From Hevea brasiliensis (Eukaryota > Streptophyta > Magnoliopsida > Malpighiales > Euphorbiaceae), in NCBI RefSeq assembly GCF_030052815.1, contig NC_079496.1, positions 3,906,001 through 3,970,000 on the forward strand: DNA of 64,000 nucleotides, read 5' to 3'. Shown here in pieces: positions 47,929-58,991 of the stretch. The notes beneath the pieces were generated by a model. The model ran no database searches, was not told the DNA's origin, and worked only from the letters and a program-made list of their open reading frames with translations. Numbering within the stretch: the first letter of the stretch is position 1; each line of letters begins with the position of its first letter. Both the position numbers and the translations under genes were made by a program.

Positions 47929-49766
47929 ATGAGAAGCGTCGAGGGTCAGAGAGCGGCAAGCCCTCTTTTCGTTCAGATCTCGTGGTTGTCTAATGAAGTT
48001 GAGGTGGTCGGACCAAGCGAGCGACCTGAGCCTCCTAGGACCTCCGTTCCAGCTCGTGGTCAAGCAGCACCCTCAAGGCATGCGCATTCTTCAGGGAGAG
48101 AAAATCTTCCCATGGACGAGCTGCCATCAATCCTTCAAGAAACTGACCTATAGTCGTTCAGCGAGGAGTATAACATTCGGGGCGATTCATACGAACTTAT
48201 CCGGTGTCACGGCGATCTCCGAACCGATCACTTCTTCAAAGAAAATAACATGATTATGGTATATGAAGAGCAATTAAAAGCCGGGCTGCGATTCCCTCTC
48301 GACGACTTCTTCAAGGAAGTCCTGAGATTCCATCAAGTATGCATAGCCCAAGTTCACCCGAACTCATGGCAGATCTTAGTAGCCTTTAGAGGCCTCTGCC
48401 GGGCTAAGGGGCTCAATCCAACGGCGAAGGTATTCGCCGAGCTACATAGGCTGACTCACTGAAAGGACGACGAGTACTGGTTCTTTCAGGCGAAGCCACA
48501 TTGTGGGCTCTTTACCGATCTGCCCTCCTCCCTGAAGAATTGGAAGAATCGTTTCTTTATCCTGAGGAGCAAAATTCTGAACGTCTTTGAGGGTTTCCCA
48601 AGCAGCTGGCTGCATCAGGTTCCCTTGCTTCCGAAGCGCATCACCCTGAATAGGGAAGAGGGCCTAATGGTGATCGAACTGAAAGATCACGCGGCTAGGC
48701 AGAAGTTCTCTTGTCTAGATGTAGTGACGGCCGAACTGCATCATTGGACTATGCAACTGGTCACCGGCCAAGAACGCGGGCTTCAGCTCTCTGACCTCGG
48801 CTTCGGTACTTTCTATATCTCTGATCTCTAAACCCTTAGCGAACTCACTGACTTTTCCTTTGCGCAGGTATGGCGGGCGGTGAGGGTTCTAAGGAGAGCC
48901 GGAAGCGGAAGAGAGAGATCTCCAGAAAGGTGAGGGAGATGAAGCGGGCCGAGGCTCTTTAGACACCCGAGCATGATCCCGGGGAAATGCAAGGAGGCTC
49001 GTCTCAACCCTCGGGACCGCCGATCCCCGACACAGAAGTGGTCCGGTCTCCTCCTCGTCAAGAAGAGCAGCCACCAACCCCTCTAGTTGCTTCGAGTGCG
49101 GAAGGGGGTCCTTCCCAACCTACCTCGAAGACCCTCTCCCGCGGCACTCAAGTACTGATCCATTCCTTGGAGAAGAACCGAACTGTTCGGGAGAATCCGG
49201 GTTTGGCTAAGGTTTTGGGGGCCTCCATCTGCCTTCGGGAGGATCGGGATAGGCTAACCCCGAACAATCTTAATGATATCCTGACCCAAACTATGAGCCT
49301 GAGTGTGGAGAGCCTGGTGAACCAACATATTGTCCGGGAGAAGGCTTATCGCATGGGGCAGGAGCTCGAGAAGGTGGGTCATGAAGCAACTTCCCTCCGA
49401 TCCCAACTTTCATCCACTCAAAACTACATATCCGAAATTGAGGGGCTGATGAAATTCTACGAGGACAAGCTGGCCGAGCAAGCTCATGTTCTTGAAGAGG
49501 CTCGAGCACTCCGAGCCGATGTCGCTCACCTCACTAACGAACTTAAAACAAAAGAATAAGAGGCGATGACAAGGGAGGCCGGTGCTTATGTGAACGCCCA
49601 TAGGGACCTTTTGGCCGAGTTCAGGAAGCGTTATCCCGAGGAGGACTTCTCCTGGATGGTGGACCTAGCTCCCCAAGATGAAGAGGATAGCGAGGAGGAG
49701 GCCGAGGGTGATAGAGGGGGTGAACAAAATGTAGAACAGGGTGGAGGATCACCTCCAGCCGAATGA
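47929..49766 (+). pseudogene. Antisense ORF of Tat element (PF04195-type, coiled-coil C-terminus)
   Basis: From ATG 47929 (MRSVEGQRAASPLF) the frame runs to 48831 through MIMVYEEQLKAGLRFPLDDF, VHPNSWQILVAFRGLCRA, EYWFFQAK and FPSSWLHQVPLLPKRIT. These match the so-called putative gypsy-type transposon domain (Transposase_28) from memory. In-frame TAG at 48151 and TGA at 48460 break it. After a short gap with TTTGCGCAG acceptor-like sequence, a second frame from 48870 (MAGGEGSKESRKRKREIS) runs to 49766, interrupted by TAG 48961 and TAA 49557. It has a long coiled coil (ELEKVGHEATSLRSQLSSTQ) and an acidic tail. Function in the element is unknown. ATG 47800 is an alternative start. Confidence 0.75.
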
Positions 49767-50328
49767 CTTGTATATATTTCAATTTGAAATGAAATGAAAT
49801 TCCTTTTTTTGTTCAATGATTGGATGGGATCGGAAAGGATCTAGGTTGCATAAGCACTTGATTGTCTGAACATATTACAACAACTAAAAGTGATTATTAA
49901 TCTAAGTGTAAGAGGTCGGAAAGCATTGTAAGCATGAGATCGGCTGAGAACAAACGCTAAACGGGACTTGATTAAAATTGGAAACTTGATTTGAACAATT
50001 AAGATCGAAATCATCGTTAAACCAGATTGGAACCTTAACTTTATCAAACGATTATCCCCAAACTTTTAAAAGGGAGATCGGCAATAAGACTGGTGGCATG
50101 AAGACCTGACGTTGGTTTGATTTCGTTAGACAAGAGATCGAAAATGTGATTGACTAGCCAGGAGACTTGACAATTGGTTTAAGAGATCGGTGAGGCTTTA
50201 AATGATATGGGGACTTAGTATTGATTCGATTCCTTTTCAGGAAAGAACGGAAATGTGGTTGTCTGGAGAATAGAGATCGGTTTCAAAGTTTATTGATTTC
50301 TGGGATCGGCCAAAATATGGTGTCAACA
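49767..50328. other. Non-coding end of the Tat-like element
   Basis: No gene. Rich in GATCGG/CCGATC words shared with the rest of the element. It ends at TGTCAACA, next to the solo LTR. Confidence 0.6.
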
Positions 50329-52006
50329 TGCATAATTTATTAAATTTTATTCCCATCACATTTAGTGTTTCTTGTGTGTTTTTATGCATAATTTAGTTTA
50401 TTAAAGTATATTTGTCATTTAGGCATATTTTTTAGATAGTTGTTGAAATAATTGTGTTAAATAGAGAAATTTTCAGCATTTGACATTTACTGTATTTTTC
50501 AGGTGTTTCTAAAGTTGTGGGTCTCCAAATTGATTGTTGTTTAATCCATTGAAAAGCTAAGATAGAGCACTTCAAATAATATAAAGGGACCAAAGCCCAA
50601 ATTAGTCTCCAAGGTTGACAAAATCTGCTATGGATATATTACAAAAGCCCACACTTGATTGTCACGATCAGTTTCAGTATTTATTTTGTATCTGGAGTTT
50701 CACAGGTCCAAATGAAGCAAGCCTAAGCCCAATTGAACCTTAAGAGCCACCTCTACAACTTCTATGAAGGGCTGAAAGTAAGATAAGGCCATTTTAATTG
50801 TCAAAAATGGCAATGAAGTTGTCACTATGGGCTGGACCGTCTGTTTGAACCAGTCCCGGTTTTTGGGCCATAACTTGGGCTGTAGACCTCTCATTTGGGC
50901 AAATGAGTACTCGTTGAAAAGCTAAAAAATGGGGCTACAACTTTCCTGAAGAGGACAGAGACATATTCGGAAAGGAAGTCACTGAAAAACAGCTTTAATT
51001 TCAGAGATGTGAATGCAGACTAAAAATCTGTCTTTTGAATTTCAAAACTTTTCCTAGTTTGGTTCCTATCTTTGGGATTAGGTTTTTTATGATAAATGCG
51101 TCTTTGGGAAGCAGCTAAAACACATCCATTCAGACCTTCAAACACCATAGAAGACCTTCATTCTCCACTCTCTTTTTAGATTTCTTCTTTATTTTTCTAT
51201 AAGCCATGAACATGAGTGGCTAAGTTTTAATTCAGTTCAAGGGATTCAAGTTTATTTTGCATGATTTATGAGACCAGGTTCTTAATTTAATTTATGTCTT
51301 TTTGAATATCTATTATTTTCTGATTTTATTGTCTTTGATCTATTGAATGATTTGCCAAAAAGGTCTATCAGTTAATTGTTTGATGTGATCAATTGCTAGT
51401 TCATCTTCATAATCCATAATTGTTGTATAAGATTGAACGTGAGTAGCAATTAGATTTTATTGATTATGATCCAAGTTTTCGATAATAACCTAAGGAAACA
51501 ATAGGGTGAATTAAATGATTTATGCTTTATAAATCATTGTTCAACTTAACTATTTCCTTTTTTTAAAGCAGTTATTAATTTGATAAGAATTGCTTAATAC
51601 CAATTCAGTTAATAATTAGAGTCAATAAGAGTATTGGGCTCGAATTGATGAGTATAGGGAAGTTAGGGATTTTACCTTACTATTTGGTAAATCTACGTTA
51701 AGTATTCAATAAGATATAATTATATTTCTTTTATCTATGATCGAATAAATGCATTGGAATGCGAATTACCTTGGACTGAAGTTTGTTTAAATTGAGAGTT
51801 TCATATTTAATTTTAGTTCTTAATTTCTAATTTTTTATTTCTTCTTTGGACTGCGAATTACCCCCCCCAACCTTTGTTTCTTTTTCCATTACACAAGTGC
51901 ACGAAATTTAGTAATTCAGTCTCTAGGGTTCGACCTGGATTTACCACTTAATGCAGAAAAATATTTTATTACTGGTAATTTCAGTTAATTTAATTTCTGG
52001 TGAAAT
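50329..52006 (+). repeat. Probable solo LTR of a Ty3/gypsy element
   Basis: Starts TGCATAATTTATTAAA. A plant gypsy-LTR-like 3' part carries CATGAACATGAGTGGCTAA and, near the end, ACTGCGAATTACCCCCCCCAACC and CTAGGGTTCGACCTGGATTTACC. It is bracketed by TCAACA at 50323-50328 and 52006-52011. No coding region or partner LTR is seen. Exact ends are uncertain because the right end does not read CA if the bracket is taken as the target duplication. Confidence 0.5.
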
Positions 52007-52083
52007 CAACAACCATCAAAAATTTATAAATTATGATAAGTATTCATAATTAATATACACATGAAAACAAATATTTAAATCAG

Positions 52084-54538
52084 TCATGTGCCACAACCAG
52101 GTCTTCGTATATGTCGCCTCGATCGATGAGCTCTATGTTGTCCCCCTTCTTAATGATCTTCTGAATCACCTTGTGCATCTTGAGGGTGGTTAGGTTGCCC
52201 TCATTATCGTCCTGATGATTCTCCCCCTGCAGTATAATGCATAGCAGTTTGGTCATGGTGTCCAAATAAACCTGCACCAGATGGAATATGGCCTAAGGCA
52301 GCAAACTGATATGGTACAAAGTATTGATCTGAACTACATCCACCAAATTAACTCGAAGTATAATGTGGAGGCCCAATGGTAAATGGTCTGCCAAAAGGAG
52401 CAAATAAGTCGCTGAATGGTGTTTGCGGCTGTTGACTCTCAGTGAAGTCGAGTGTGCTTCTACTTTGCATCCATGATGCTGATGGGCTAAGCATTAACAG
52501 GGTAGGCATCCAACCAGTGTAGTGTGTAGATGGACTAGGATCAGACAGTGTAGGAGCTAAGGGAACAGGATCAGGCGCTGATGCCATGCAGTAAGGGTGG
52601 AATGCAATAGGTGGGGACAAAACATCATCAGAAGGAAAAGCTCGACGCACTGGATGTTGACGACGTCGAGCAGGATGTGATTGACGTCGTCCTACTCTAT
52701 GTAAGGGCTCAGGCTAGTTAATGGGTTGGTCGTCTTCTAATACATCATTAAAATTTGCTGCTTAAGGTGTGGATTGAGGAGGTGGCATTTGGCACAGTTG
52801 ACTTTCTTGCTTTAGAGCAATCATCATTTTCCTTAATGTATGCTTAACTTCTGCCACATTTTGTGTTGATGGGTTCTGTAATTTTAGCAAACAATCCTCA
52901 ATTACATCCTCCTGTAAAAATAAAAAGTTCATGCATTACTTAACATATTGAGTTAAAAATATAAAATAGCCATTACGAAGTATTTAATAATGAAAAAATA
53001 TGTGTTGTAAATCATTACCACACAACTAATAACAGTTCCACTTATTGAGATCCAACGTCTCGCAACTCGACGGTGCCACTCCATATATTCAGAATGGCGA
53101 TGGAGTGGTTGTCCCAATTCTTGCTCTTGAACAATGTATTGTTCTCGCCTATTCCAATGATGAATGTATGTCACATGGTGGTGTGCCCAATTACTCTCAC
53201 TAAATCGGAGAGTAATCTCATGCAGCTCATCTGTTTGCATTAGTGGTCCTGGAATAGGCTTGGCCAAACCAAACTGCCTCATCACTCTATCAGGTTGGTG
53301 TCATTCAATAATATGAAAGCAAACTAATGGCACCACTGCCTTCCAAATAGGATGGCCCTGGATAAATATGTCTGGCAGCTCATCTTACAATTCCTCACTA
53401 TATAGTTCCCATGTAATCTGCAAGTTAATATTAGCAAAACATTTAGTGATTATAAATGTAAGGAAAAATATAACATATTATTTTAAGTAAGATTTATGAA
53501 ATTTTAGTTTACATCTTTAGGTCGCATTCGATCAAGGTTGTACCGAATTTGCGGTAGTACATGAGTTGTTACTTTAGTGATCTGTTGAGCTCTACTCCAC
53601 TTATTAATTTATAAGAAAAATTAAAATGTAATGCAATAAAAATCAATTTATTAATTGCTTAATGGAAAAAATAATATAAATTTATTGACATACCTAGCAC
53701 CTAAGGGTGCATCATGAGGTGCTGATGGATCTCTTATTGATGGAGAGATTATTTTAAATCTCACTGAGGCCCAGATTTGCAAAATGAATAGTGGTCCTGA
53801 AATCTCCTTTGTTTTAGTAACTGCAACCCTACATAACTTACGATAAAGGAATGCTAAGCAAACTCCACCCCAACTGTATGTTGTAGCTTCTATCAAGTTT
53901 TCTAAAAGAGGTAGGAACATCAAGTTGACAAGTGAGTTTGTCTTGTCAGGAAAAATCGAACCGATTAGTCATAATATGAATGCTCTTGCATGCCATAACA
54001 CTGCTAATTCATCAGCATGATGTGGAATCTCTCCAAACTCGTTAATTAGCCATGATAATTTTAGTGTATGTCCTCGGATCATTTCCGAGGGTGGTCTAAC
54101 TCCTAATAAATTCTCATAAACTTTCGGCCAATCAGCCCATGACATTTCAGTAACAGTAAAACCATGCACTGGCAAACTGGAAATGATGCTGACATCTTGA
54201 AGACTGAGTGTGCACTCACCAATTGGCATCATAAATGTATGAGTCTCTGGCCGCCATCGCTCTACAAAGGCACTAATGAGGTGTAAGTCAAGAGAAAAAA
54301 ATCCTAGTCTAGCAATACCAATAAATCCAGATTCGCGAAGATGAGGAATAATTCGGTCATCAATGTTAGAATGCAATATGTTGCCTTGACTTCTGCACGT
54401 AAGCACTTCATGCTCAATAATACCATTCTAGATCCCTTCAGAATGATGCTATGGCTGGAGTCGAAGAAGCTCTAGATCAATTGGACCTGGTACAATGTAA
54501 TCTCTTCTTTCTTGTTGTGTAGCCGAGTATTGTATCAT
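52084..54538 (-). pseudogene. Plant mobile domain (PMD, MAIN-like) gene, four exons, decayed
   Basis: Exon 1 (54538-53694) has LRESGFIGIARLG, MMPIGECTLSLQDVSIIS, WADWPKVYENLLGVRP and YSWGGVCLAFLYRKLCR, the hallmarks of the PMD fold of MAIN/PP7L proteins. Exon 2 (53599-53513) and exon 3 (from 53417, VMRQFGLAKPIPGP, WHRRVARRWI) follow with GT-AG borders. A last exon (from about 52913) encodes a Pro/Ser/Arg-rich tail ending in RRHIRRPGCGT. Stops lie at about 54449, 54430, 53969, in exon 3 (SEEL-stop, HIIE-stop) and in exon 4. The exon 1/2 junction is off by one base. PMD proteins in TEs are often linked to MULE or gypsy elements; here the MULE transposase lies on the same strand 1.6 kb upstream. 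Confidence 0.85.
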
Positions 54539-54775
54539 TATGACAAATATACATTTTCAATTTGTGTTTTGATAGCTACAACAATTCACATTTTTTCCTT
54601 GTACATTAATTAATAAATGAATGATAATAAAAGTATTAAATTATAAACATAAACATTCTTCATTCAATGCATTAATTAATAAGTCTACATTACTTAGTCA
54701 ATATAAAGATTGAAGAAAAACATTGTTTAGTACATTAACAATTCATATACATATTGTTTACAACATTAGAACTAA

Positions 54776-55288
54776 TTAGGTTAACCTGATTATTTGATTG
54801 ACAGGACATGATCTAATTAGCTCATCATAAAAATCTTTGTCTAATGTGTAGTCGATTTTAAGTAACATGGGCTTAACCAGAGTATGTTTGTTACTATAAC
54901 GCATTTTTATATCAATTGACCGACACATTGTCCTTGTAGCAACCCAAATAGCATATTCTTTGACAAATCCTTTAAGTAGTAGTAAATATGATGGGGTACG
55001 GTTAACTTCTAATTTTCACCATACGAGGTCAAGTATGCCTTTGTCATGGACACAATTCAAAGCTGATCTTAGAGCCAAATATCTATGTTCATCTGTTAAT
55101 AGCTCTCATTCCCATATGATTTCTTGAATAAGCCCGTTCACCCTAATCATATGCTTAACAATGTAATCTCCTGTACTTGAGGGTGTTACTTCCACAGGCA
55201 TTTGGCTCAAATTCCTAATTAGACCATTTACCCTTGCCCTCTGTTATTCACTGACAATCCTTTTTGGAGTGCGCATTAAACGAGCCAT
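54776..55288 (-). pseudogene. Unrecognised ORF-X, 170 codons with three stops
   Basis: Frame from ATG 55288 (MARLMRTPKRIVSE) to TAA 54776, with in-frame stops after IVSE, IIWE and DLVW. Otherwise it reads as plausible protein: LLLLKGFVKEYAIWVATRTM, YSNKHTLVKPMLLKIDYTL, DKDFYDELIRSCPVN. I do not recognise the family. Average coding look and shared strand with its neighbours suggest a cargo or accessory gene of the same unit. It could also be the final exon of ORF-Y. Confidence 0.45.
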
Positions 55289-55451
55289 TATTTTATCTAA
55301 GACATAAAAAAAAGGGAGTGCAAATAAATAAATGAGAAACACATCATAACACAACCACATCAAAAGGCAATAAGTAATATTTAACTGTGCATTAGGAATA
55401 TCTTATAATCACAATATATAAAGATTAAGATAATATTGAAATATACTTAAC

Positions 55452-56042
55452 CTAATAACATGGGGTTAAGCAATGTGGGAGATAATATACAAAATCACTA
55501 TCATTATTGTCACTAAAATCAGATATGTCATCGTCATCCATAGTTAAGGTAGGTTCAGGTGCGCTATTAAGTTGCTCCATATTTTTTAATGGAATTTGTT
55601 GTTTGTGAAATAATTCAAGGAGATTATTCATTATCTCATTCTCAGCACATAGTTGTGTTTTTACTTTCTGGATACCTTCGACTGAATTCCTGTCAACCTC
55701 AGCTGATCGAACCTTAAGGACGGATAAATCGTGAAATCTATAATATGCTTCTAATTCACAACGTATCTCCCATAATCTATCCCATTCATGTTGTGCAGCG
55801 ATTGTAACTTGTCCAAAATCTGATAAATTCTTTGAATGCTTACCAATAATTAAATGGTTGGCAAATCCTTGATGGAGACATGCATGATACTTCTGATTGA
55901 CAAAAGCTCTTTTATGACCATACCATGTATATCCATTAGGGTCAGTATATTTGTCTAGTATATTATCAAATGCATTTGTATTTAAAGTGGTTGGATGACT
56001 CTTATGTGATGAGATACTTATCTTCTTTCTATGCGTTAATCC
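55452..56042 (-). CDS. Unrecognised ORF-Y, 196-codon open exon without stops
   Basis: After a good acceptor (TAAATGTAATAG at about 56050-56043) the frame opens GLTHRKKISISSHKSHPTTL and runs to TAG 55452 with no stop. Features: a basic Ser/His start, YGHKRAFVNQKYHACLHQGF, a helical charged region (WDRLWEIRCELEAYYRFHDL), and a very acidic C-terminus with DDDDISDFSDNNDSDF. No ATG begins the frame, so it should be a downstream exon, either of the MULE transposase gene or of a separate gene whose first exon is not identified. I recognise no domain. The intact state contrasts with the broken units on both sides. Confidence 0.5.
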   Translation of the reverse strand, partial: GLTHRKKISISSHKSHPTTLNTNAFDNILDKYTDPNGYTWYGHKRAFVNQKYHACLHQGFANHLIIGKHSKNLSDFGQVTIAAQHEWDRLWEIRCELEAYYRFHDLSVLKVRSAEVDRNSVEGIQKVKTQLCAENEIMNNLLELFHKQQIPLKNMEQLNSAPEPTLTMDDDDISDFSDNNDSDFVYYLPHCLTPCY

Positions 56043-56157
56043 CTATTACATTTATACACATAAAATGAAAATATAAAAATAAAAATAGTGTGCAACAAAT
56101 TGCGATAATAATACATAGTATTTCAAAAGATGTACATAATTAATTCATGGTGTTTTT

Positions 56158-57338
56158 TCATAAGAGACAACTCTTTTTTGTGTGTCCTTGTTCACGACAT
56201 AGCGAACAATGGAATTTAGATGTATCCCTTTCTTTTCAATTCACTCTCCAATCCATTTCATTCTTCTTCCTAACGGAAGTTGGTCTTCCTTTAGACCTTT
56301 TTCGACTTGGGTCAAATAGAAGAATTTGATCATTGTCTGTTGGCCAATCATCATGATGTCCAAGTGCATAAAATTGCCACTCATAGCACTTAAGCGTTCG
56401 CTCCAATGTATAATAATTTGAGACTTACTGCTCATAATTAATTGACATTGATTGGTATGCTGCTATCACATGGGAACATGGAATGCATATTTCTTAAAAC
56501 TTTCCGCACATGCATGTCCTTTCATCAAGTTTGATAACATACTTTGCTTCAAATCTACCCTTCCACACTTCAAATTCACCACAATCGCGGTTAAAGATCC
56601 TGACATTAAATGAGTTTGCTTCATTTAAATTATCAAGTAATATTTGACGACATGCCGATGTAAATTTGAAACCTAGTTGCAGTTGCTCGCTGAGGGTCGT
56701 ACGGCGTGTGTCAAAATAATCGACACATTGGAAAATATATTTTCTCTACCATTGTAGTTATTAGTAAACCACAGATCCCCTTGAGCATTCCATTAACTGA
56801 CTCAACAGTATTAGTTGTCATGGAGCCATAACGTTTCCATCCATCATGAGAACGTGTCCATTTTTCCAAAGGTATCTTTCAAGACCATTCAAATGTGTCT
56901 GGATGCTTGCTTTTGATTATGTTCATGGCCTCATAAAATTTTATATTTTAAATTTGGCGGGCTGTAAAAAAGATCAAAACAATTATTATTTACTATGTGA
57001 CATTTATACTTAAATTAAAGTTACAATAAGTACTAAACTTACAACTAACCTGCCTTTCGAAGAGCTTCTTTCATTTCAGTGTTCTTAAACTTTGTGTTAT
57101 AATTGCTGAGGATGTGTCGTAAGCGAAATCGATGATGTCCATCAGGAGGTTGCCACCAATCTTGCTGCATTGCCTTTTTTATGGCAATATGCCGATCTGA
57201 TATGACATATATACATTTACGATCTGTCACAAACACCCTTAAACAAGACATAAACCAATCTCAATTCCTTGTATTTTCATGGTCGACTATTGCCCATGCA
57301 ATTGGGAAAATATGATTATTGCCATCAAGTGTCGTTGC
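56158..57338 (-). pseudogene. MULE (MuDR-type) transposase, C-terminal two exons, cut by Athila-2
   Basis: Exon a (57338-57050) carries ATTLDGNNHIFPIAWAIVDH, a stop at NTRN-stop-DWF (Trp), and CIYVISDRHIAIKKAMQQ with HHRFRLRHILSNYNTKFKN, the MULE DDE domain. An intron (GTTAGT...TTACAG, 57049-56962) leads to exon b. Exon b holds FYEAMNIIKSKHPDTF, SMTTNTVESVNGMLK, one frameshift near 56735, the SWIM zinc finger CMCGKF...CIPCSH and a C-terminal zinc knuckle HCSLCREQGHTKKSC, ending at TGA 56158. Further stops follow KIKF/QI, CGKF and NYEQ. The N-terminal half lies beyond Athila-2, outside the window. Confidence 0.88.
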
Positions 57339-58952
57339 TGATACTGTGTGTCCGCAAGTGCACGGGTCACAGTAGTATAGTTTTAAAAATTGATATCGAT
57401 CCCACAGGGAATTGTGCTTAAATTGGAAATAAAAGTATAAGCAAATTAGAATGACAAAAATTAAAAGATATTAAAAATAAAATCTAAAAATTAAAATTAA
57501 GACAAAAATTAAAGATGTAAAATGAAATTTGGAATTAAAATTGGTATTTGAGGAATTAAAACTAGATCAATCAATTAACTAAAATTAATTAAACTAGATT
57601 ACCCAAAAATTAATTTGAAATATCTATTTATGAAATTGAGAGGAATTAAATCTAAATTCAATAAAAATAAAAATAAAGTGATTATAGAAATTGGATTTAA
57701 ATTTAAATTGCTATTTATGAGGTTTGGAGGATTTATATCTAATTTCAATGAAAAATAAATTGATTCTAGAGATTGGATTTTCAATATTGTTTGCATGTGA
57801 TTTTTCCCTAATTTAGCCAAACACATGAGAATTGCAATTTTGAGGGAAATCAATTCTTAAATTTTTGAAACCTTTTTCAAGCATCTCAAAATTGGTTTTC
57901 ATTAAATCAAACCCTGTTTTCACGGTATTTCAAATCTAACAAAAACCCAATTAATGCTCTAATTGATTTTTGGAAAGTTCCCCTTAATTTTCTTAGCTTA
58001 TTTCTAACACCAAGAAAATAAAGTTTATTGCAAGATTATCCATCCCCAATATTCACTTTTCAGTCCATCTATTAAGGATTAAAACTTAACTTAATGAGGG
58101 CCCATTCATCAAGCAAGGAAATAAGCACACAAGCAATAAATCAAAATATAACAATCTTCATTTAAATGGCTAAATCAGTTCAAAACCACAAAACAAATCA
58201 ATATTTACAAACCCATCTCTAGAATCTCAATAAACTACTCACAAATCATTGTTTAAAGACAAACCCAAATGAAGAAATGAAGAAATAATGGAAATGTAAG
58301 CTTAAAGGGGTAGAAAAACCCAGCAAATCTGCAGCAGGATCTCTGCAGAAAAGTGCAGAAACTTGATCCTTCTTCGCTTTGGAAGAAGAAATGCAGAAAG
58401 TGCTCCCTTCTCTCTTTCTAATCTTGCCAAAAAAATGCCTCCCTTCTCTCTTTATATATAAAGAAAGTGATAAAATGGGTCTTTATATAGGCTAAGGGAC
58501 TGTTCTAGAATGGGTAAAAGGGGGAAGGATCCAGAAAAGGTGAGGTAAAAAGCTGGAGTAATGGAAATGCCACGTCAACAATTTTCCAGTAAAAACGACA
58601 TAAGCCGGTTGTGTCGCGGTTGTGTCGCCTCGGCGTGAATATCGACGATCGACACAACTGCGACATGAGCTAATTCGGTTGTCTTTGCAGTTGTGTCGCT
58701 CTACCATTTTTTCTCAACTTCAAAATTTTTGCAATTCGATTTTAATCTCCTCCAAATGGCTACTCTGATCAAAATACATCAAATTTCTCCAGATTTAACC
58801 TACAAAACAAATAAATTCCAAAAATTAAACTAAGAAACGTGAAAATTGTAAAATTGACTAAATATATACTAATATCTATAATAATAGCTATGAATAAGGG
58901 TAAATTATGTGCAAAAATAACACCTAAATGATGATCTAAAATGCATGCATCA
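57339..58952 (-). repeat. Athila-2 3' LTR
   Basis: 1614 bp, TGATACTGTG at left and CATGCATCA at right. Near its middle-right it has clustered GGTTGTGTCGC/GCGACACAAC words (58603-58705), where Athila-1 has TGCATAAG words. Preceded in element sense by the polypurine GAGTATGGGGGAATT (58967-58953). Confidence 0.9.
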
Positions 58953-58973
58953 AATTCCCCCATACTCAAACTC

Positions 58974-58991
58974 TTGCTTGTCCTCAAGCAA
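58974..58991 (-). other. Hairpin next to the Athila-2 terminal PPT
   Basis: TTGCTTGTCCTCAAGCAA, a 7-bp perfect stem with TCCT loop, just upstream (element sense) of the polypurine tract. Identical in stem core to the Athila-1 hairpin at 9796-9815. Confidence 0.75.

Larger units (their letters stand above)
44448..50328 (-). mobile_element. Tat-like Ty3/gypsy LTR or LTR-containing fragment with antisense gene
   Basis: On minus it begins TGTTGACACCATATTTTGG (50328) and ends TTAACA (44448), giving TG...CA ends that are near mirror images. It holds a 7-copy repeat array, a minus-strand TATA-like box (46212-46205), and on plus a promoter and gene of the PF04195 type, a hallmark of antisense ORFs in Tat-lineage elements (family knowledge). 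Near the minus end GTGGCGACTCC resembles Tat primer-site sequence. No second copy of the ends and no RT or integrase are present, so a very large solo LTR or internally deleted element are both possible. No target duplication was found. Confidence 0.55.
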
